This document shows, piece after piece, positions 12,101 to 27,100 of a stretch of DNA of 57,076 nucleotides. The notes below the pieces were generated by a model that was given only the letters and a program-made list of their open reading frames with translations, had not been told where the DNA came from and ran no database searches. Source of the stretch: Goniomonas avonlea (Eukaryota > Cryptophyceae > Goniomonadida > Goniomonadaceae); NCBI GenBank assembly GCA_003573635.1, contig QUTJ01031850.1:1-57076 (forward strand), read 5' to 3'. The first letter of the stretch is position 1. Each line of letters begins with the position of its first letter. Position numbers and translations under genes: made by a program.

Positions 12101-15100
12101 ACGATGGGCCAACTCGCTGGCACCCTGAGCTCCTCGGTGACTTACGATTCCAGCACTGTCAGCAGTCTTGTGGTTTCCAACGCCGTGACCACCGGCTCAG
12201 TATCGCTTACTGTAGTGGGTGTGAGCTTCGCGCAGGAGCAGTACACCGCGAAGGTCCGGGTCTCTGGAACCACGTGCCCTGCCACTGGCTGGGCCTCTGA
12301 TTCGGCTCTCGTTTGCCGGACTCCTGCTGGAGTTTCAACCAGGCGCCGTCTCTCCGTGACAGTGGGCTACCTGCGTCCCAGCCCTGGCACACTGCTTGAA
12401 GCACTTACCTTCGACGGTCCACGACCAAGCAGCCTTGTGCGCGTCAATTCAGCTTCAACAGCGTCAGTGTCCTTGACTCTGTCTGGAGCTGGGTTCGGGG
12501 TGTTTGACCCGACTGCCAAGGTGCGTGTTGGGCATTCTCAGGTCCAGTCTACTTTGTGGAAGGCGGACTCCGCAGTATGGGCCAAACTTTCCGGGAGCGT
12601 GTTGACGCAGCTGTCGATGGTCATCACCGTTGGACTCCAAACGCACACCAACACCAAGTCATTCACCATCGACCTCCCGATGGTCAGCGGTGTCGTTCGT
12701 ACGAACATCCTTACAACTGGTGCCATGAGTGTCACAGTCACTGGTAGTCGCTTCCAGGGCTCTGTGTCTCAGCGAATCGGTGTCTCCGCTTGTGAATCGA
12801 CGCACTGGGTCTCCGACTCAGGTCTCCTTTGCAAGAAGGTGGCTGGCACCGGCTCGGGCTTCACGCTCATCGCCACCACTATGCGCCAGATCGGCACTCT
12901 GACGTTCGCGGTGTCTTATGGCAAGCCAATTGTCTCTGGCGTCGTGCGGAGCAACATCATGGCCACCGGCTCGGCGAGCGTTACCGTGGTCGGCAGCAAC
13001 CTGGGGCTCAAAGCAAACACCATGTCCGTGCGCGTGGAACACTCGCAATCCGCTGCTACCGCTTGGGTGTCAGACTCCTCGCTTGTCGCCAAGTCAGTTG
13101 CAGGAAGGGCGATCCTCTGCCTCCTGGATGCCACCGTGACCCGTCAAGCAGCCTCACTGACACTCGCGTTCACCTTCGACGGCCCGACTCTGAGCGGCCT
13201 TGTGAGGACCAACGTCCCGGCCACTGGCTTCGCGAGCCTCACGGTCCTCGGCTCCTCCATCAGCACCTTCGACTACACTGCTCAGCTGCGAGCTGGCGGC
13301 ACTGGCGCTTCTGCGACCAACTGGGTCTCTGATTCATGCATGTTGGCCAAGCCTGTGAGTGGAAACCGCCACACACGATCTGTCACCTCATCATTGGGCA
13401 AACTGGTCGGAACCATCCTTGCCATCTTCTCCTACGATACGCCGACGGGAAGCTCTGTCGGCCGTGCGAATGCTGCCGTCACTGGAGGCCTCAGTCTCAC
13501 GGTCGTCGGAGCCGGCTTCGGCTACAGCGACTACACCTCCGATTCTCGTTTCCATGGCACTGCTTGCGAGGTCAGCACCTGGCGCGCAGAGTCTGCCATG
13601 ACCTGTAAGATGCCCGGTGGCGTGTTCCCGAATCTGCGCGTGGCTGTAACAGCTGGTTGGCAGTACAGCTCCCAGAGTCTTGCTGTCACTTATGACAGCA
13701 CGCGCCTCAGCAACGTCCTCAAGACCAACATTCCTGCTACTGCCTCAACCAGCGTGACAGTGATTGGCGACCTGCTTGGCTTGAACGACTATTCTCAGTC
13801 AACTCGCATCGGTGGTAGCACCTGTGAGGCCAAGACCTGGATATCCGAAACCACACTCCTCTGCAAAACAACGTCCGGTGGGTTAACCTCTTTGGGGCTT
13901 GTTGCGACCGCAGGTACTCGCACTGGCAGCGCCTCTGGCATGTTCAGCTACCACTCGAGCACCACCAGCGCTATTGTGGTGAGCAACCTTGCGCCCACGG
14001 GCTCCTTGAGTGTCACCGTGGTGGGCTTCAGCCTTTCGCGCTCGAGCTATTCAGCCATGGCTCGGCTTGTGTCCGCGTGCCAGACCACCGCTTGGACGTC
14101 AGAGAGTTCTCTGCACTGCAAGGCGGGTAGTGGCGCCGGCATTCTGAAATCCGCTATTGTGAGCATTGGTCAGGATGTCTTCGGCACGCTCTCTGTTTCC
14201 TGGACCATGGACGGACCGGTCCTCAGCTCCGCTTTGGCGACCAACGCTGCAACCACCGCCTCAAGCGTTGTGACAATTCTGGGCCGAAACGTTGGTCAGG
14301 CTGACTACAGCGCTGTGCTTCGTGTCGGCGGCACTGGCACCACCGCCACTCTCTGGACGTCAGAGAGCTCGATCCGCGGCAAGGTTGTTTCTTGGCATCG
14401 GTCTTCGCGGGGTGTCACGGTGTCTGGGTCTAGGCTCGTTGGCACTCTTCTCGCCGTCTTCTCGGTGAACGCACCCACCCTCAGCAGCATTGTGGCTGCC
14501 AACTCGCCCGCCACTGGACACACCGATTTGACTATTATTGGTCGTGGACTTGGGCAGTCAGCCTACTCGCAAGACGTTCGTGCTGGTGGCTCGAACGCAG
14601 AGGAGGTCCGCTGGGTGTCAGACTCCTCCGTTCGCTGCAAGGTTGCGGCTGGTGGGCGTGGTGCCCGTCGTCTTGTTGCGACCCTTGGGCTCTCAGACGG
14701 CTCGATGCTGGCAGTCTTTAGCTTCGACGGACCTCTTCTGAGCAACATTGTCCGTGTGAATGGCCCTGCCACCGCGTCGACATACTTGACTGTCTTTGGT
14801 CGCGGCTACGGCACTGTCGAGCCGACCGTTGGCGTCCGCTTCGGGGGGACTGTGTGCGAGATCAGCGACTGGAGCTCTGAATCATCCACCCGCGTCAAGA
14901 TTGCTGGAGGAACCGGCCTGCTCCGCGGGGTTGCCCTCACCACGGCTCTTGAGGTGGGCAGCGCGACTGCGTACTTCAGCTATGATCCCAACGTCCCGAG
15001 CTCCGTGGCGCACACGAACGTGCCGAGCACGGGTACCGTTAGCGTGACCGTGTTTGGCCGTGGCCTGTACGGGCTTGCAGACTACACTGGGCGCGTTCAG

Positions 15101-18100
15101 ATGGGCACTTCGTGTGACAGCACTCGATGGACTGCCGACTCGTCTCTGCGCTGCAAGACGGTTGGTGGCGGAGCAGTTGGTCTTGGGCTCGCCGTTTCCG
15201 TTGCCAGTCAGCGCGGCACCACCTCTCGCACATTCACGTTCGACGGCCCAAGCGCCAGCTCATTGCTGGTCTCTAACGCGGCGCCGACCGGGTCACAGAG
15301 TGTCACCGTCCTCGGTGCATCCCTGGGTCGCCTTAACACTTCTCCTCGTGTGCGCATTGCTGGCACCGTGGCTGGCACCACTGTGTGGATGACCGACTCC
15401 TCAGTGTCATGCAAGGCCGCTTTCGGTGTCTATCACAGTCGCCGGGTCTCAGTCTCTTCCGTCAAATTGGTAGGCACCTTGCTCGCAGCGTTTACCGCAG
15501 ATGGCGCCGTTCCGAGCAGCACGGTCGCCGTGAACGGTCCGTCAAGCGGCTCGGTCTCGTTGACAATCATTGGTCGTCTCTTGGGAGGTGCGCCGTTCTC
15601 CCCCAGGCCGCGATTTGGTGGCAGCACTTCCGCCGCCACGTCATGGGTCTCCGACTCTGCCATTCGCGCCAAGACCACAGGCGGCGTTGGTCATCAGCGT
15701 CACTGCACCATGTCTGTCGGCCGCCTGATTGGGACTGTTCTTGCCCAGTTTACTTACGATGGCCCGCTTGTGAGCAGCCTTGTGCGCTCCAACCACCCCT
15801 CGACCGGAGGAATCAGCCTTACAGTCTCTGGACGTGGCATGGGAGAGTTCAGGTCGTCTCCTCATGCCCGCATCGGTGGCACTGCTAGTGATGCTGTTGA
15901 GTGGACATCGGAGACATCAATGCGGTGCAAGACCCAATCTGGTGTTGGCACCGCCAATCGGGTTTCGGTCACTGTGGCCCAAGCTGAGGCGTCCGTCTCA
16001 CAGCCGTTCTCGTTTGACTTCCCCATTATGAGCAGTGCTGCCCATGTCAACATGGCTTCTACAGGTGCTGTGAGCGTCACCATCTCTGGGCGTTGCTTCG
16101 GCAACGCTGACTATTCGGTGACCGCCCGCACCACGGCCTCTGCTGTTGAGTTGACCCAATGGCTCTCGTCGTCCTCGTTGCGACTCAAGATTGCATCTGG
16201 TGCCTCATCGAGCAACCTCATCGCGGCCACCTCGAGGCGGTCGTACAACAGCGTCGAGGCGCTGGTGAGCTTCGATGCGCCGTCCTCCAGCAGCGTCATG
16301 CTGTCCAACGTCCCCACCACAGGTGCTTCCAGCGTCACCGTTGTGGGTACCAACGTTGCCTCGGCGCCCTCGTCGGCACGAGTGCGGGTCGGCCTCTCTG
16401 CGATGTTTGTCACTCAGTGGATTTCCGATTCCGTCCTCCGCTGTCGATCGGTGGCTGGAGTTGCTGCGCTGCGTGGGCTGACCATTACTGCTGCAAGGCA
16501 GATGGGCACCACAACGCAGTTTGTCTCGTACAATGTGGTGGAGCTCAGCACCACTATCAAGGAGAACCTGCCAAGCACGGGCGCTGTGAGTGTGACTGTG
16601 ATTGGAGGGTACATGGGCCTTGCCAGGTCGAGCGGGCGGTTCCGTGTGGGCTCCACTGCTGCCTCTGTGACCACTTGGACTTCCGATTCTTCGATGCGAG
16701 GCCATGTCGCCAGTGGTGTCACTCGCCGCCGCGGCCTTACCATCACCACAGCGCGCCAAAAGATCGGCAAATCGTTCGTCATGACATACGACCTGCAGAT
16801 CTGCTCGGTCATTGCCGCCAACGGCCCGTCGACTTCGTCGGTGTTCCTCACCCTTGTGGCAAGTGGGTTCGGAGAACATCGCTACACGGCCAAGATGCGC
16901 ATCGGTGGGTCCGGCGCGTCGTCGTCTCTCTGGACCTCAGACACGGTTCTCCGGGTCAAGTCCGCTTCAGGAGTGTTCAACTTGCGCTCTATCGACATGA
17001 CTGTTGCCCTCTACGCTGGGAACACTGTCAGCCAGACGTACTCGTACGACGCCGTCAGCCCGTCGTCACTTTTGCAAGTCAACTCACCTGGAACTGGCTC
17101 TGTCAGCGTCACGGTTTACGGGTCGCGATTCGGGGACATCGCGGACAGGAGCACACGCTCGCGGTTTGCAGGGTCCGCTTCTGAGAGCTCCAAATGGATG
17201 TCGGACTCATCCATGACAATCAAGACTCCTTCCGGTGTCTCCTCATGCCTCGCGTTCGCCTCAAGCAGCGCCAAGCTGGTCAACACCCTCACGGTGGCTT
17301 TCTCGACCTCCGCTGCCCGGCCAAGCAGCATGGTGCGTGTGAACCTGCCCACAACTGGGAGCGTTAGTGTTACAGTTGTTGGTTCCAGTGTGGGTCGCGC
17401 TTCTTACTCGGCCACCATCCGGATCACTGGCAGCACCGCGATGACCACCCGCTGGACCTCCGAGACCTCCGTCTCAGGTCGCTCCCCGATTGGTGTGCTG
17501 GCCTCGCGCGGAGTCGCGACCACCACTTCCCGTCAGCAGGGCTCACTCTCAGTCTCTGTTTCGTACATTGGACCTGTAGCAAGCTCACTTGTCCGCGCCA
17601 ACACCGCCGGCACTGGTGCCGTCAGTGTTACGGTCGTGGGATCCAACGCTGGTCGCACCAGGTCATCCTCGCGCGTCCGCCTGGGTCAATCTGCCCTTGA
17701 GGTGTCTGCCTGGGTGTCAGACTCCGCAATCCAGTGCAAGTCTCAATTCGGTGTGACTCGCAGCCTGAGCCTTTCTACGTCCACTGCGCTGCAGGTCGGT
17801 AGCTTGAACCTGCCTTTCACTCACGATGGTGCACTGGCTTCGTCAGTGGCACCCACCAACGCCGCCGCGACCGGTGCTGTATCGGTGACGATCCTCGGGT
17901 CCAACATTGGAACCTCCAAGCACTCGTCCGTTGCGCGGCTTGGAGCCTCTGCCGAGCAGGCGTCTCTCTGGGTGTCAGACTCTTCCTTGTCCTGCAAGGT
18001 CGCTATTGCGGCCCACGCCGTTCGTGCTTGTGTTGTGACAACTGCTCTTCAGCCCAACACTCTCCTTGCTATCTTCTCTGCTGACGCGCCTGCCGTGGAG

Positions 18101-21100
18101 CAGCTTTCTCCGTCCTCGAATTCTGCGCCCACCGGCGCCATCAGCGTCACTGTCCTTGGCTCCAGCGTGGGCAAACTCGACTTCTCACCGGGCGCCCGCG
18201 TCACCCCGGGTACAACCGCCCCAAGCACCCAGTGGACTTCAGACTCGTCGATTCGTTCCAAGTCCATGCAAGGCGCTCTGCGGGGACGCGCTGTGGGACT
18301 CACTGCCGCCATCCAGGTTGGCACTCTCACCGAGGCCATGTCGTACAATGCCCCGTTGATTTCGAGCATCCTCAAGACCAACGGTCCCTCTTCAGGATCT
18401 TGGAGCTTGACTGTGGTTGGGGCCAGCTTCGGTCTGTCAGCATCGTTCAGTGTGGTTGCGAGAGTCGGAGGATCAGCGACGGAGGCCTCTCGCTGGCGTT
18501 CAGACACAGTCATGACTGGCAAGGTCGCACATGGCGTGCGTAACGGTCGCCGCTTGACCATCACGGCGCTGTCACAGTTCGGGACTCTCTCGGAGGGCAT
18601 CACCTTCGATGCACCTGTTGCCAGCGGCGCCGTGCACAAGAATGCACCGCCAACTGGCGCCGTGAGCGTCACCGTCACTGGCAAATTGTTCGGCGATGCT
18701 GCGTACTCCTCCGCCGTGCGCTTAGGCTTGACTTCATGTGAAGCGACTGTCTGGACTGCCGCAACATCTCTGCGGTGCAAGGAGGACACTGGTCTGGGCA
18801 CTCGTCAACCCTGGGCATTGTCGGTCGGTCTCGCCATGGGCTCATCCACTCGCACGTTTTCGTTCGATGGTCCACTCGCGAGCAGTGCCGTTCGTGTCAA
18901 CGGCGCGTTCACTGCTGCGGTGAGTGTGACCGTTCTTGGTCGCATGATGGCAACCTTGGACTACTCCCCAGCCGCACGTCTGGGCAACTCACGCTGTGAA
19001 GCCTCTCCTTGGGTTTCTGATTCTTCTGTCCAGTGCAAGAGCAGCGCAGGATTCTTGCCTCTCCAGAAGGTGTCGATTAGCGCCTACGTCAACGTTGGAT
19101 CCGTTTCCGTGGTGTTCACCCACGATGGACCGAAGCCCAGCTCAGCTGTTCATGTCAACTCGCCTGCCTCTGGCGCGCTCAGTGTCACCATCTTGGGCAG
19201 CAGCTTGACACACGTTGGACTTTCGTCGCGTGCCCGCATCGGAGGCTCGACTGCCATGGCGACTGTCTGGGCGTCTGAGAGTTCTGTTGTCACGAAGACT
19301 CCTCATGGAGTGATGCTTCGCCGAGCTGTCACTGTGACTGCCGGGGACTACGAAGGAAGCCTCTCCGCCCAGGTCACTTACGATGGACCCAATACTCTGA
19401 GCAGCGTCGTTCGCTCCAATGCCCCCACAACCGGTGCGTTCACTCTTACGGTGCTGGCACAGTCCATTGGTCACGCTGACATGACCGCGACTGTCACAAT
19501 GGGTGGCACTGCTTGCGAATATGCCGCTTGGGTGTCCAACAGCGCTGTGTTCTGCAAACTGGCCCGTGGCGTCGCCGACCAGCGCGAGATTGCCGTGTCC
19601 GTCGCATCCTCCACTGGCTCGCTCCTGGGCAGCTTCAGCTACGACCACCCGACTGCCAGCAACGTGTTGTCTTCCAACGCGCCCACGTCTGGCGCCATCT
19701 CTGTGACCGTTTTCGGCCATGGCATGGGCGTCGCCGGGTACAGCGGTGGGCTGCGCCTCGCAGGCACTTCCTGCGGTACCACTATGTGGACTGCGGAGTC
19801 GAGCATGAAATGCAAGACTCCCGCTGGTGGTCGTACCTCGCGCCGCCTTGTGGCGTCAGTGTCTCGCCTGCTCCATACCGCAACCACATTCTACACTTAC
19901 TCTGCGCCGTATGTCAGCAGTTTGGTCTCAATCAACGCACCTGCCACTGGCTCGCGCAGCCTGACCGTCTTGGGTCGCCTCTTGGGCTCCTCGGGCTACA
20001 CTCCTGCTGCTCGCCTCGGTGCCACACAGTTCGAAGCGGGCTTGTGGACTTCTGACACCGCAATGTCCTCCAAGGTGCCAGCCGGCGTCCACGTCGGCAT
20101 TCGATTCGGGGTGACCATGGGACTGCAGGTGGGCAGCTTGTCTCAGGGATTCTCCTACTCAGGACCTCATTTCTCCTCGGTGCTGCACCACAACCTGCCG
20201 ACTACCGGTTCGGTGAGCCTGACCGTGTCCGGTCGGCTGTTCGGTCAGAGCGCCTACAGCCAGCGCTTGCGCACTGCGGGATCTGCGTGCGAGGTGACAA
20301 TGTGGGTGGCGGACTCGTCACTCCGCTGCAAGGCTGTGTCCGGCGTGCACACTCGTCACCATGTGGCGGTTTCCGCCGGCATCCGGGTTGGTAGTCTCTC
20401 ACTGGTGTACTCGTACGACTTGCTTCTCTTGACCAGCGTCGTGCGTAGCAATGTGCCTTCCACGAGCGGTGCCTCCTTGACCCTCATCGGCACCGGTCTG
20501 TCGGAATCGGACTATTCCGCGCAGGCCCGTGTGGGAGGATCGAGCTGTGAGGCTGTACGCTGGGTGTCGGAGTCCGCGATGCGATGCAAGACCTCGACTG
20601 GTGTGATGGGTGCACGTACCCCTGCGATGACTGCCGGAATCCAGTTGGGATCGCTGCTGACTGCTATCTCGTACGACGCGACCACGCCGAGCAGCGAGAG
20701 CCCCTCGAATGCCCCCTCCACTGGCGCAGTTAGTGTCACCGTCACTGGTCGCGGCTATGGCCACTCCTCTTACTCGAGCACCGGACGCTTCTCGCAGACT
20801 CAGTGTGAGGTGACGGCATGGACGTCTGACTCCTCGCTCCGCTGCCGCTCAGTCGCTGGTCTGAACCCAAGCAGGCATCTCGTGGCTTCGGCCGGCCTTC
20901 TTCGTGGCACTCGCACTCTAGCCATCACGTACGATGGGCCAGCACCCAGCTCAATTGTCCGCACTAACGCTGTCGTGACCGGCTCGCTGTTCTTGACGCT
21001 GATTGGTGCCAACCACGGGGACGCCATGTCATCCGCCGCGCTTCGTGTCGGTGTGTCTTCGTCCGAGTCGACCCTGTGGGTCTCGGACACTTCTCTGGTG

Positions 21101-24100
21101 TCGAAGCTTGCTTCTGGTGAGCGCCGCCTGCGCCGTGTGTCGTCTTCAGCGGCCGTTCAGATCGGCACTACAACGCAAGCCTTCTCCTACGACCTTCCCG
21201 TGCCGAGCAGTCTTGCGCCAACCAACGCTCCAGCCACTGGAAGCGTCAGCATCACCTTGTCTGCCGCGTCACTCGGCGACACTGCGGATCATTCCCTGAA
21301 CCTTCGGTTCGGTGGCACGTCGTGTGAATCCACCATGTGGACTGCTGATTCCTCTGTGCGCTGCAAGACCCCGACCGGCGTCCGCAAGTCCCGAAGGTCC
21401 TCTGTCACTATCGCTGAGCAAACTGGGACGCTTCTTGGGCTCTACACCTTCGACCTGCAATCCGCGGCGTTGAGCTCCGGTGTCCGTGTGAACAGGGCCA
21501 CCACGGGCTGTACCAGTCTTACTGTCACGGGCGCACACTTGGGCTCGGCTGACAGCACTGTGGAGGTTCGCGTTGGTGGCACTGCCTGCGAGGTTGGTAA
21601 GTGGAGCGCAGACTCGTCTGTGCGCTGCAAGGTCGCTGCAGGAGTCGGCAAGGCGATCGCATCTGTGGTTTCTGTTCAGGAGCAGTCCGGCACCTTGACG
21701 CGGTACCTGTCCTATGATCGTTCCGTTGTCAGCTCCCTGCTTAAGCTCAACATTCCAACTACGGGCTCCACAAGTGTCACTGTGTATGGCCGTATGTTTG
21801 GAACCTCTCAGGCCTCCTACGCCCTGCGGCTTGGAACCACCGGGGGTGAGAACTCTGCATGGCTCTCCGATACCGCGCTTCTCGGCAAGGCCGCCCCTGG
21901 GCACACACGGTCTCGCGACTCCGTCGCCAGTGTTGCACAGCAGATCGGAACCATTACCGCAATTGTTACGTTTGATGCGCCTCTTCTCAGCGGAGCGGTG
22001 CGTACTAACGGCCCAACCTCGGGTGCTGTCAGCTTGACCGTGCTCGGCACCGGATCTGGGGAGGTTCCGTACTCGTACCGCATGCGTCTCGGTGGGTCTG
22101 GCTCAATGGCCACCTTGTGGACTTCCGACTCGAGCACCCGTGCTAAGACCCCGGCTGGTGTGAACAATCAGCGCCGCGTTCTGAGCATGTCCGTGGGTCT
22201 GTTCAAAGCAAGCGTGTCGCTGGTCTACACCTACTCCAGCGCTGCTCCTTCATCCAGCCTCGTCGTCAACGGTCCAGCGACAGGCTCGACGACTGTCACT
22301 CTCGCAGGTTCCGGCTTTGGCGAATCAATGTATTCGTCCCGCTCGCGTCTCGACGCAACCAGGCTGGAAGCGAGCCGCTGGGTCTCCGACTCATGCATTC
22401 TCGCCAAACTCCCGAGCGGAGCTGGCGTCCGACGCCGACTCGTTACGTCTGTGACTCGCTCACTCGGCTCGATGACGCGTACTGTCACCTTGGACGGACC
22501 ACTTGCCAGCAGCATGCTGCGTTCCAACGGTCCTGCTTCGGCTGCTGTGAGTATGACCATCACCGGAAGCAACTTCGGGCAATCGGACTACTCCGCAGAA
22601 GGCCGCGTGGGAGGAAGCGCGACGGAGGCAATTCGGTGGATCTCCGAGTCATCCGTGGCTTGCAAGGTCGTGGGTGGTCAGCGGTACGCGAGACTTGCTA
22701 CGGTTACAGTGGCCACCGAGGTTGGCAGTGTCACGGAAGTGTTCTCCTATGATAAGGCGGCTCCCAGCAGCATTGTGCACACCAACGGCCCGACCACTGG
22801 CGCCGTCAGTGTGACACTCACCGGGAGGGACTTCGGTGGAGCGTCCTTCACAGGCCGTCCTCGCCTTGGCGGCAGCGCCTGCCAGGCGACTCTCTGGAAG
22901 TCGGATACCTCTGTCAGATGCCGTACCCCATCGGGCATTAGCAAGTCGTTGTCCATGGCTTTCTCGGTCGTGGCGTGGGGCTCAGACACCGTCGTGCTCA
23001 CCCATGACGGCCCTTCGCTGGAACGCACCCTTGCAACCAACGCGCCGCCGACTGGCTCGGTCAGCGTCACAGTTATTGGGCACAGCAGCTTGGGTGCTGT
23101 ATCGTACTCGTCCAAGTCTCGTCTCGGCCATTCTGCTTGCCAAGCAACCTCGTGGGTCGCGGACTCCTCTGTGGTCTGCAAGGTCGTTCTCGGGGCTCGC
23201 ACCTCTCGTACTCTCACTGTGTCCGTCGGCCAACTCGGAGGCACATTGGTTGCTGCCTTCACTTTCACGGCTCCCGAGCTCAGCTCAACAGTGCGCACCA
23301 ACGGCCCCGCCTCTGGTGCCTTCTCACTCACTGTGGTCGGGGTGAGCCTTGGCCATTCCGACTATTCCGTTGGTGCTCGGGTCTCTGTGAGCGGCAGCGA
23401 GGCGTCTGTCTGGACCTCTGAGTCGTCGCTCTCCTGCAAAGTGTCGCAGGGAGTTGCCCGACAGCGCTCTGTGACTGCTTCTGTGGGTTTCACACAGCGG
23501 GGCACCATCTCTGCTCCTCTGTCCTATGACGGCCCTGTCTCGAGCGCTCTGGTCAAGGTCAACTTCCCCACAACGGGTGTGATCCAAGTCACTCTGATGG
23601 GTCGCAGCTTTGGTGCCGTGGACTACAGCGGCGCCTCCCGTGTCGGTGGGTCGACGAGTGTGGCTACCACCTGGACCGCTGATTCGAGCGTTGTCTGCAA
23701 GGCCGTGAGTGGAGAGCCACGCCTCAACACCGTTGCCGTCACGGTGATGCAGCTCAATATTGGCTCCGTTACCGCAGCATTCAGCCACGACTCCAGCAGC
23801 CCATCGTCGGCTATTATCACCAACCGAGTGTCGACCGGCGCTGTGAGTGTCACCATCATGGGCAACGCTCTTGGTGTTAGCAGTTATTCCGTCTCCGCTC
23901 GTGTTGGCACATCTGTCTGCGAGGCGGTGGCCTGGACTTCTGATTCCACGCTGCGCTGCAAGATTGCCACCAGCATCTCCACTTGCTTGTCGATGGCCAC
24001 GACGCTGTCAAGCAGAATCGGCTCTGCCACCAACGTCATCACCATTGACGGCCCGCACGCCAGCGCGTTGCTTCACGTCAACGGTGCGACCACCGCGGCC

Positions 24101-27100
24101 ATCAGCGTCACCGTCGTTGGATCCTCCCTGGGCACTTCTGGTTTCACTGCTGCTCTTCGTGTCGGTGGTACCGGGTCCGAGTCCACCGTCTGGACCTCAG
24201 AGTCATCTGTGAGGTGCAAGTCCCCGGCTGGTCTGGTCACCAAGCGTGTCACGAGCGTCAGCTCCGGCTTGTCGCGCGGCACCGTGTCGCAGCAGTTCAC
24301 ATACGACGGCTGGGTCGGAAGCAGCATCGCTATGACCAATGCGCCTGCAACTGGTTCGCTGTCTCTCACTGTCCTTGGAGTGGGTGCTGGCGCCTCGTCC
24401 TACACGGCAACTGTTCGGTTTGGCAAGACCCGTGACATGGCAACCTCCTGGGTGTCCGACTCGAGCGTCAAGGCCAAGGTCGCCTCCGGCGCAGCCCACT
24501 CGCGTCGCTTCACTGTGTCTTCTGGCTTGTCTCGCGGAACGCTTCTCTCGGTTGTCACAATGGACGCACCACGCCCCAGCTCAGTTCTAAACGCCAACGG
24601 TCCGACCACGGGCACTTTCAGCATCACGCTCTCCGGTTTGGACATGGGCATCGCTGACTACACCTCGCGCGTGCGCACATCCAACACCGTGTGCGAATCT
24701 GCCCGCTGGTCCTCTGATTCCACAGTTCAGTGCAAGGCACCCAGCGGCACTGGCTTCTGCGTCCGTGTCATCGCCACTGTCGGCCAATTGGACGGAACTG
24801 TCCTCGAAGCCCTGAGCTATGACCAGCCTCAGCTGTCCTCTGTTGGAGTTAGCAACGGGCCAGCCAGCGGCGGTGTCAGCCTCACGGTGTCTGGCGGCAG
24901 CATGGGGCTGTTCGACCCCACGCCTGCCATCCGACTTGGTGGGTCTGCCTGCGAAGCTCGGCTCTGGCTCTCTGAGACAGCTGTGAAGTGCAAGGCTCCC
25001 GCCGGCGTCGCGGCTCTTCGCACCATGGCGGTGAGTGTGAGCCTGCCGCTCGGCACCAGCACGCGTGCGGTTAGCTACAGCACCGCAACCGCCCACTCGC
25101 CCCTGACCGGCAACTCCGCTGCAACTGGTGCTGTAAGTGTCACCATTGTTGGCAAAGACTCGGGCCTGGCGTCTCGCTCTTCGCGCCTCAAGGTCGGACC
25201 CACCGCGTGTGAGAACACCGCCTGGGTTGCGGACACTTCCCTCATCTGCAAGACTGCCACCGGCTCCTCGACCTCTAGGGCCGTTGGCGTCACGAGCTCT
25301 CTTCGGGCTTCTGAACTGACCCTCGCCCTGACCTATGTTGGACCGCAGACCAGCTCTGCCCTACCAAGCAACGTCCCGACCTCTGGCTCTTTGAGCGTGA
25401 CCGTCGTCGGTTCGAGCTTCGGCATCGTGGCGACAACTGTGCGTCTTCGCACCGGTGGTTCGGCGCAGCACACCACTGTCTGGAGTTCAGACTCTGCACT
25501 TCGCGGAAAGCTCCCCGGCGGTAGCAAGCCGCACCGTCGCATGACGGTCAGTGTCAACCTCCTGAAGGGCACTCACCAAGCTTCCATGTCGTACGACGCG
25601 GCGGCCGTATCGTCTGCTTTGCCAACCAATGGCCCAGCCACGGCATCCACCAGACTCACCCTTCTTGGATCTGGTCTCGGCCTTGCAGATTACACAGCTG
25701 CTGCTCGCCTCGGTGGTTCTTCTCCTGAGGCAGCTGAATGGGTGTCTGACTCTGTGGCTCGTCTTAAGATGCCATCTGCTGTTGGCGCTAAGCGTTGCCT
25801 GGTGGCCACCGTTGGCCAGCTCAAGGGCACGGCCACTCAGATCTTCACAATCGATGGCCCAGTTTATTCCAGCGTTCTGCGCGTGAACGCAGCCGCCACG
25901 GGCTCGGTTTCCATCACTCTCGCAGGCAAGGACTTTGCTCTGGCTCAATACTCCTCGACGTTCCGCCTTGGTGGTACCACGGCCACCGCTGCCTCCTGGA
26001 TTTCTGACTCGGCCATGCGTGTCAAGACCTGCTTCGGTGTCTCCACCTTCCGTGTCGCTGTCGCCTCAGTTGTGTTCGCCGGATCCATGACTTCCGCCTT
26101 CACCTTCGATGGCCCTGTCTCAAATGACCTGGTTCATCAGAACACGCCCACGACTGGCTCCGTCAGCGTCACGGTCACTGGTCGTTTCGCCGGGGTAGCA
26201 GAGTATTCCACTCGTCCTCGCCTTGGTGGGTCCGCTTGCCAGGACACACGATGGACCTCAGACTCGTCGCTGCGCTGCAAGTCGTCTTCAGGCGTCGCCA
26301 CAGTTTTGCGATCCAGTTTCACTGCTGGTTTGCAGAAGGCAACAGCGTTGGCCATCTTCACCTATGACGTCTCCCTCACGAGCTCCGCCATTGGGAGCAA
26401 CTTGGCAGCTACTGGCAGCGCCAGTGTCACCGTGCTCGGCAGAAACCTCGGTGGGCGTGCGTATTCTCCTCGCACTCGGCTGGGTGCCTCGCCCTCCGCC
26501 GTCACCGCGTGGGTCTCCGAAACCAGCCTCCACGGTCGCTCCGCTTCTGGTGCTGCTGTCCGTCGCACTGCCTCGCTCACGCTTGCTCTGCGCCCGGGCA
26601 CCTTGGCAGCCTGGTTCACCTTCAACGGCCCCACTCTCAGCAGCGCTGTGTCCTCCAACCTCCCGGCCTCCGGTTCTGCCTCTCTAACTATTGTCGGTAC
26701 CAATGTGGGCTCCTCGCCCTTCACGCCCACTGCGCGCTTGGGCGGTTCGGCTTGCATGGCCACTACGTGGGCATCGGAGAGCGCTGTCCGCTGCAAGGTC
26801 GCTGCGGGCGTGCGCCACGCCCGGCGTGCAACTCTCTCGGTTGGTCTGCTCCGTGGCTCTCTCATCGCCACGTTCACCTTCAACGGCCCGATGCCGTCGT
26901 CGGTGGTGCGCGCCAACGTCCCCGCCACTGGAAGCATGTCGCTGACGCTCGTGGGTACTGGCTTCGCGGTGGCTGCGATGACTGTGAGTGTTCGATCGGG
27001 CGGATCCGTGATGGAGGCTTCGCAATGGACCTCTGACAGTGCAGTCACTTCCAAGTTGCCAATTGGCGTGGCCGCCTCGCGACTGAGTGCCCAAACCACT

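Noticed and set aside
16159-17184. 341-codon + strand frame in a different phase
   Set aside because: Trp/Cys/His/Arg-rich out-of-phase translation of units 62-66, with no domain and overlapping the main frame completely.
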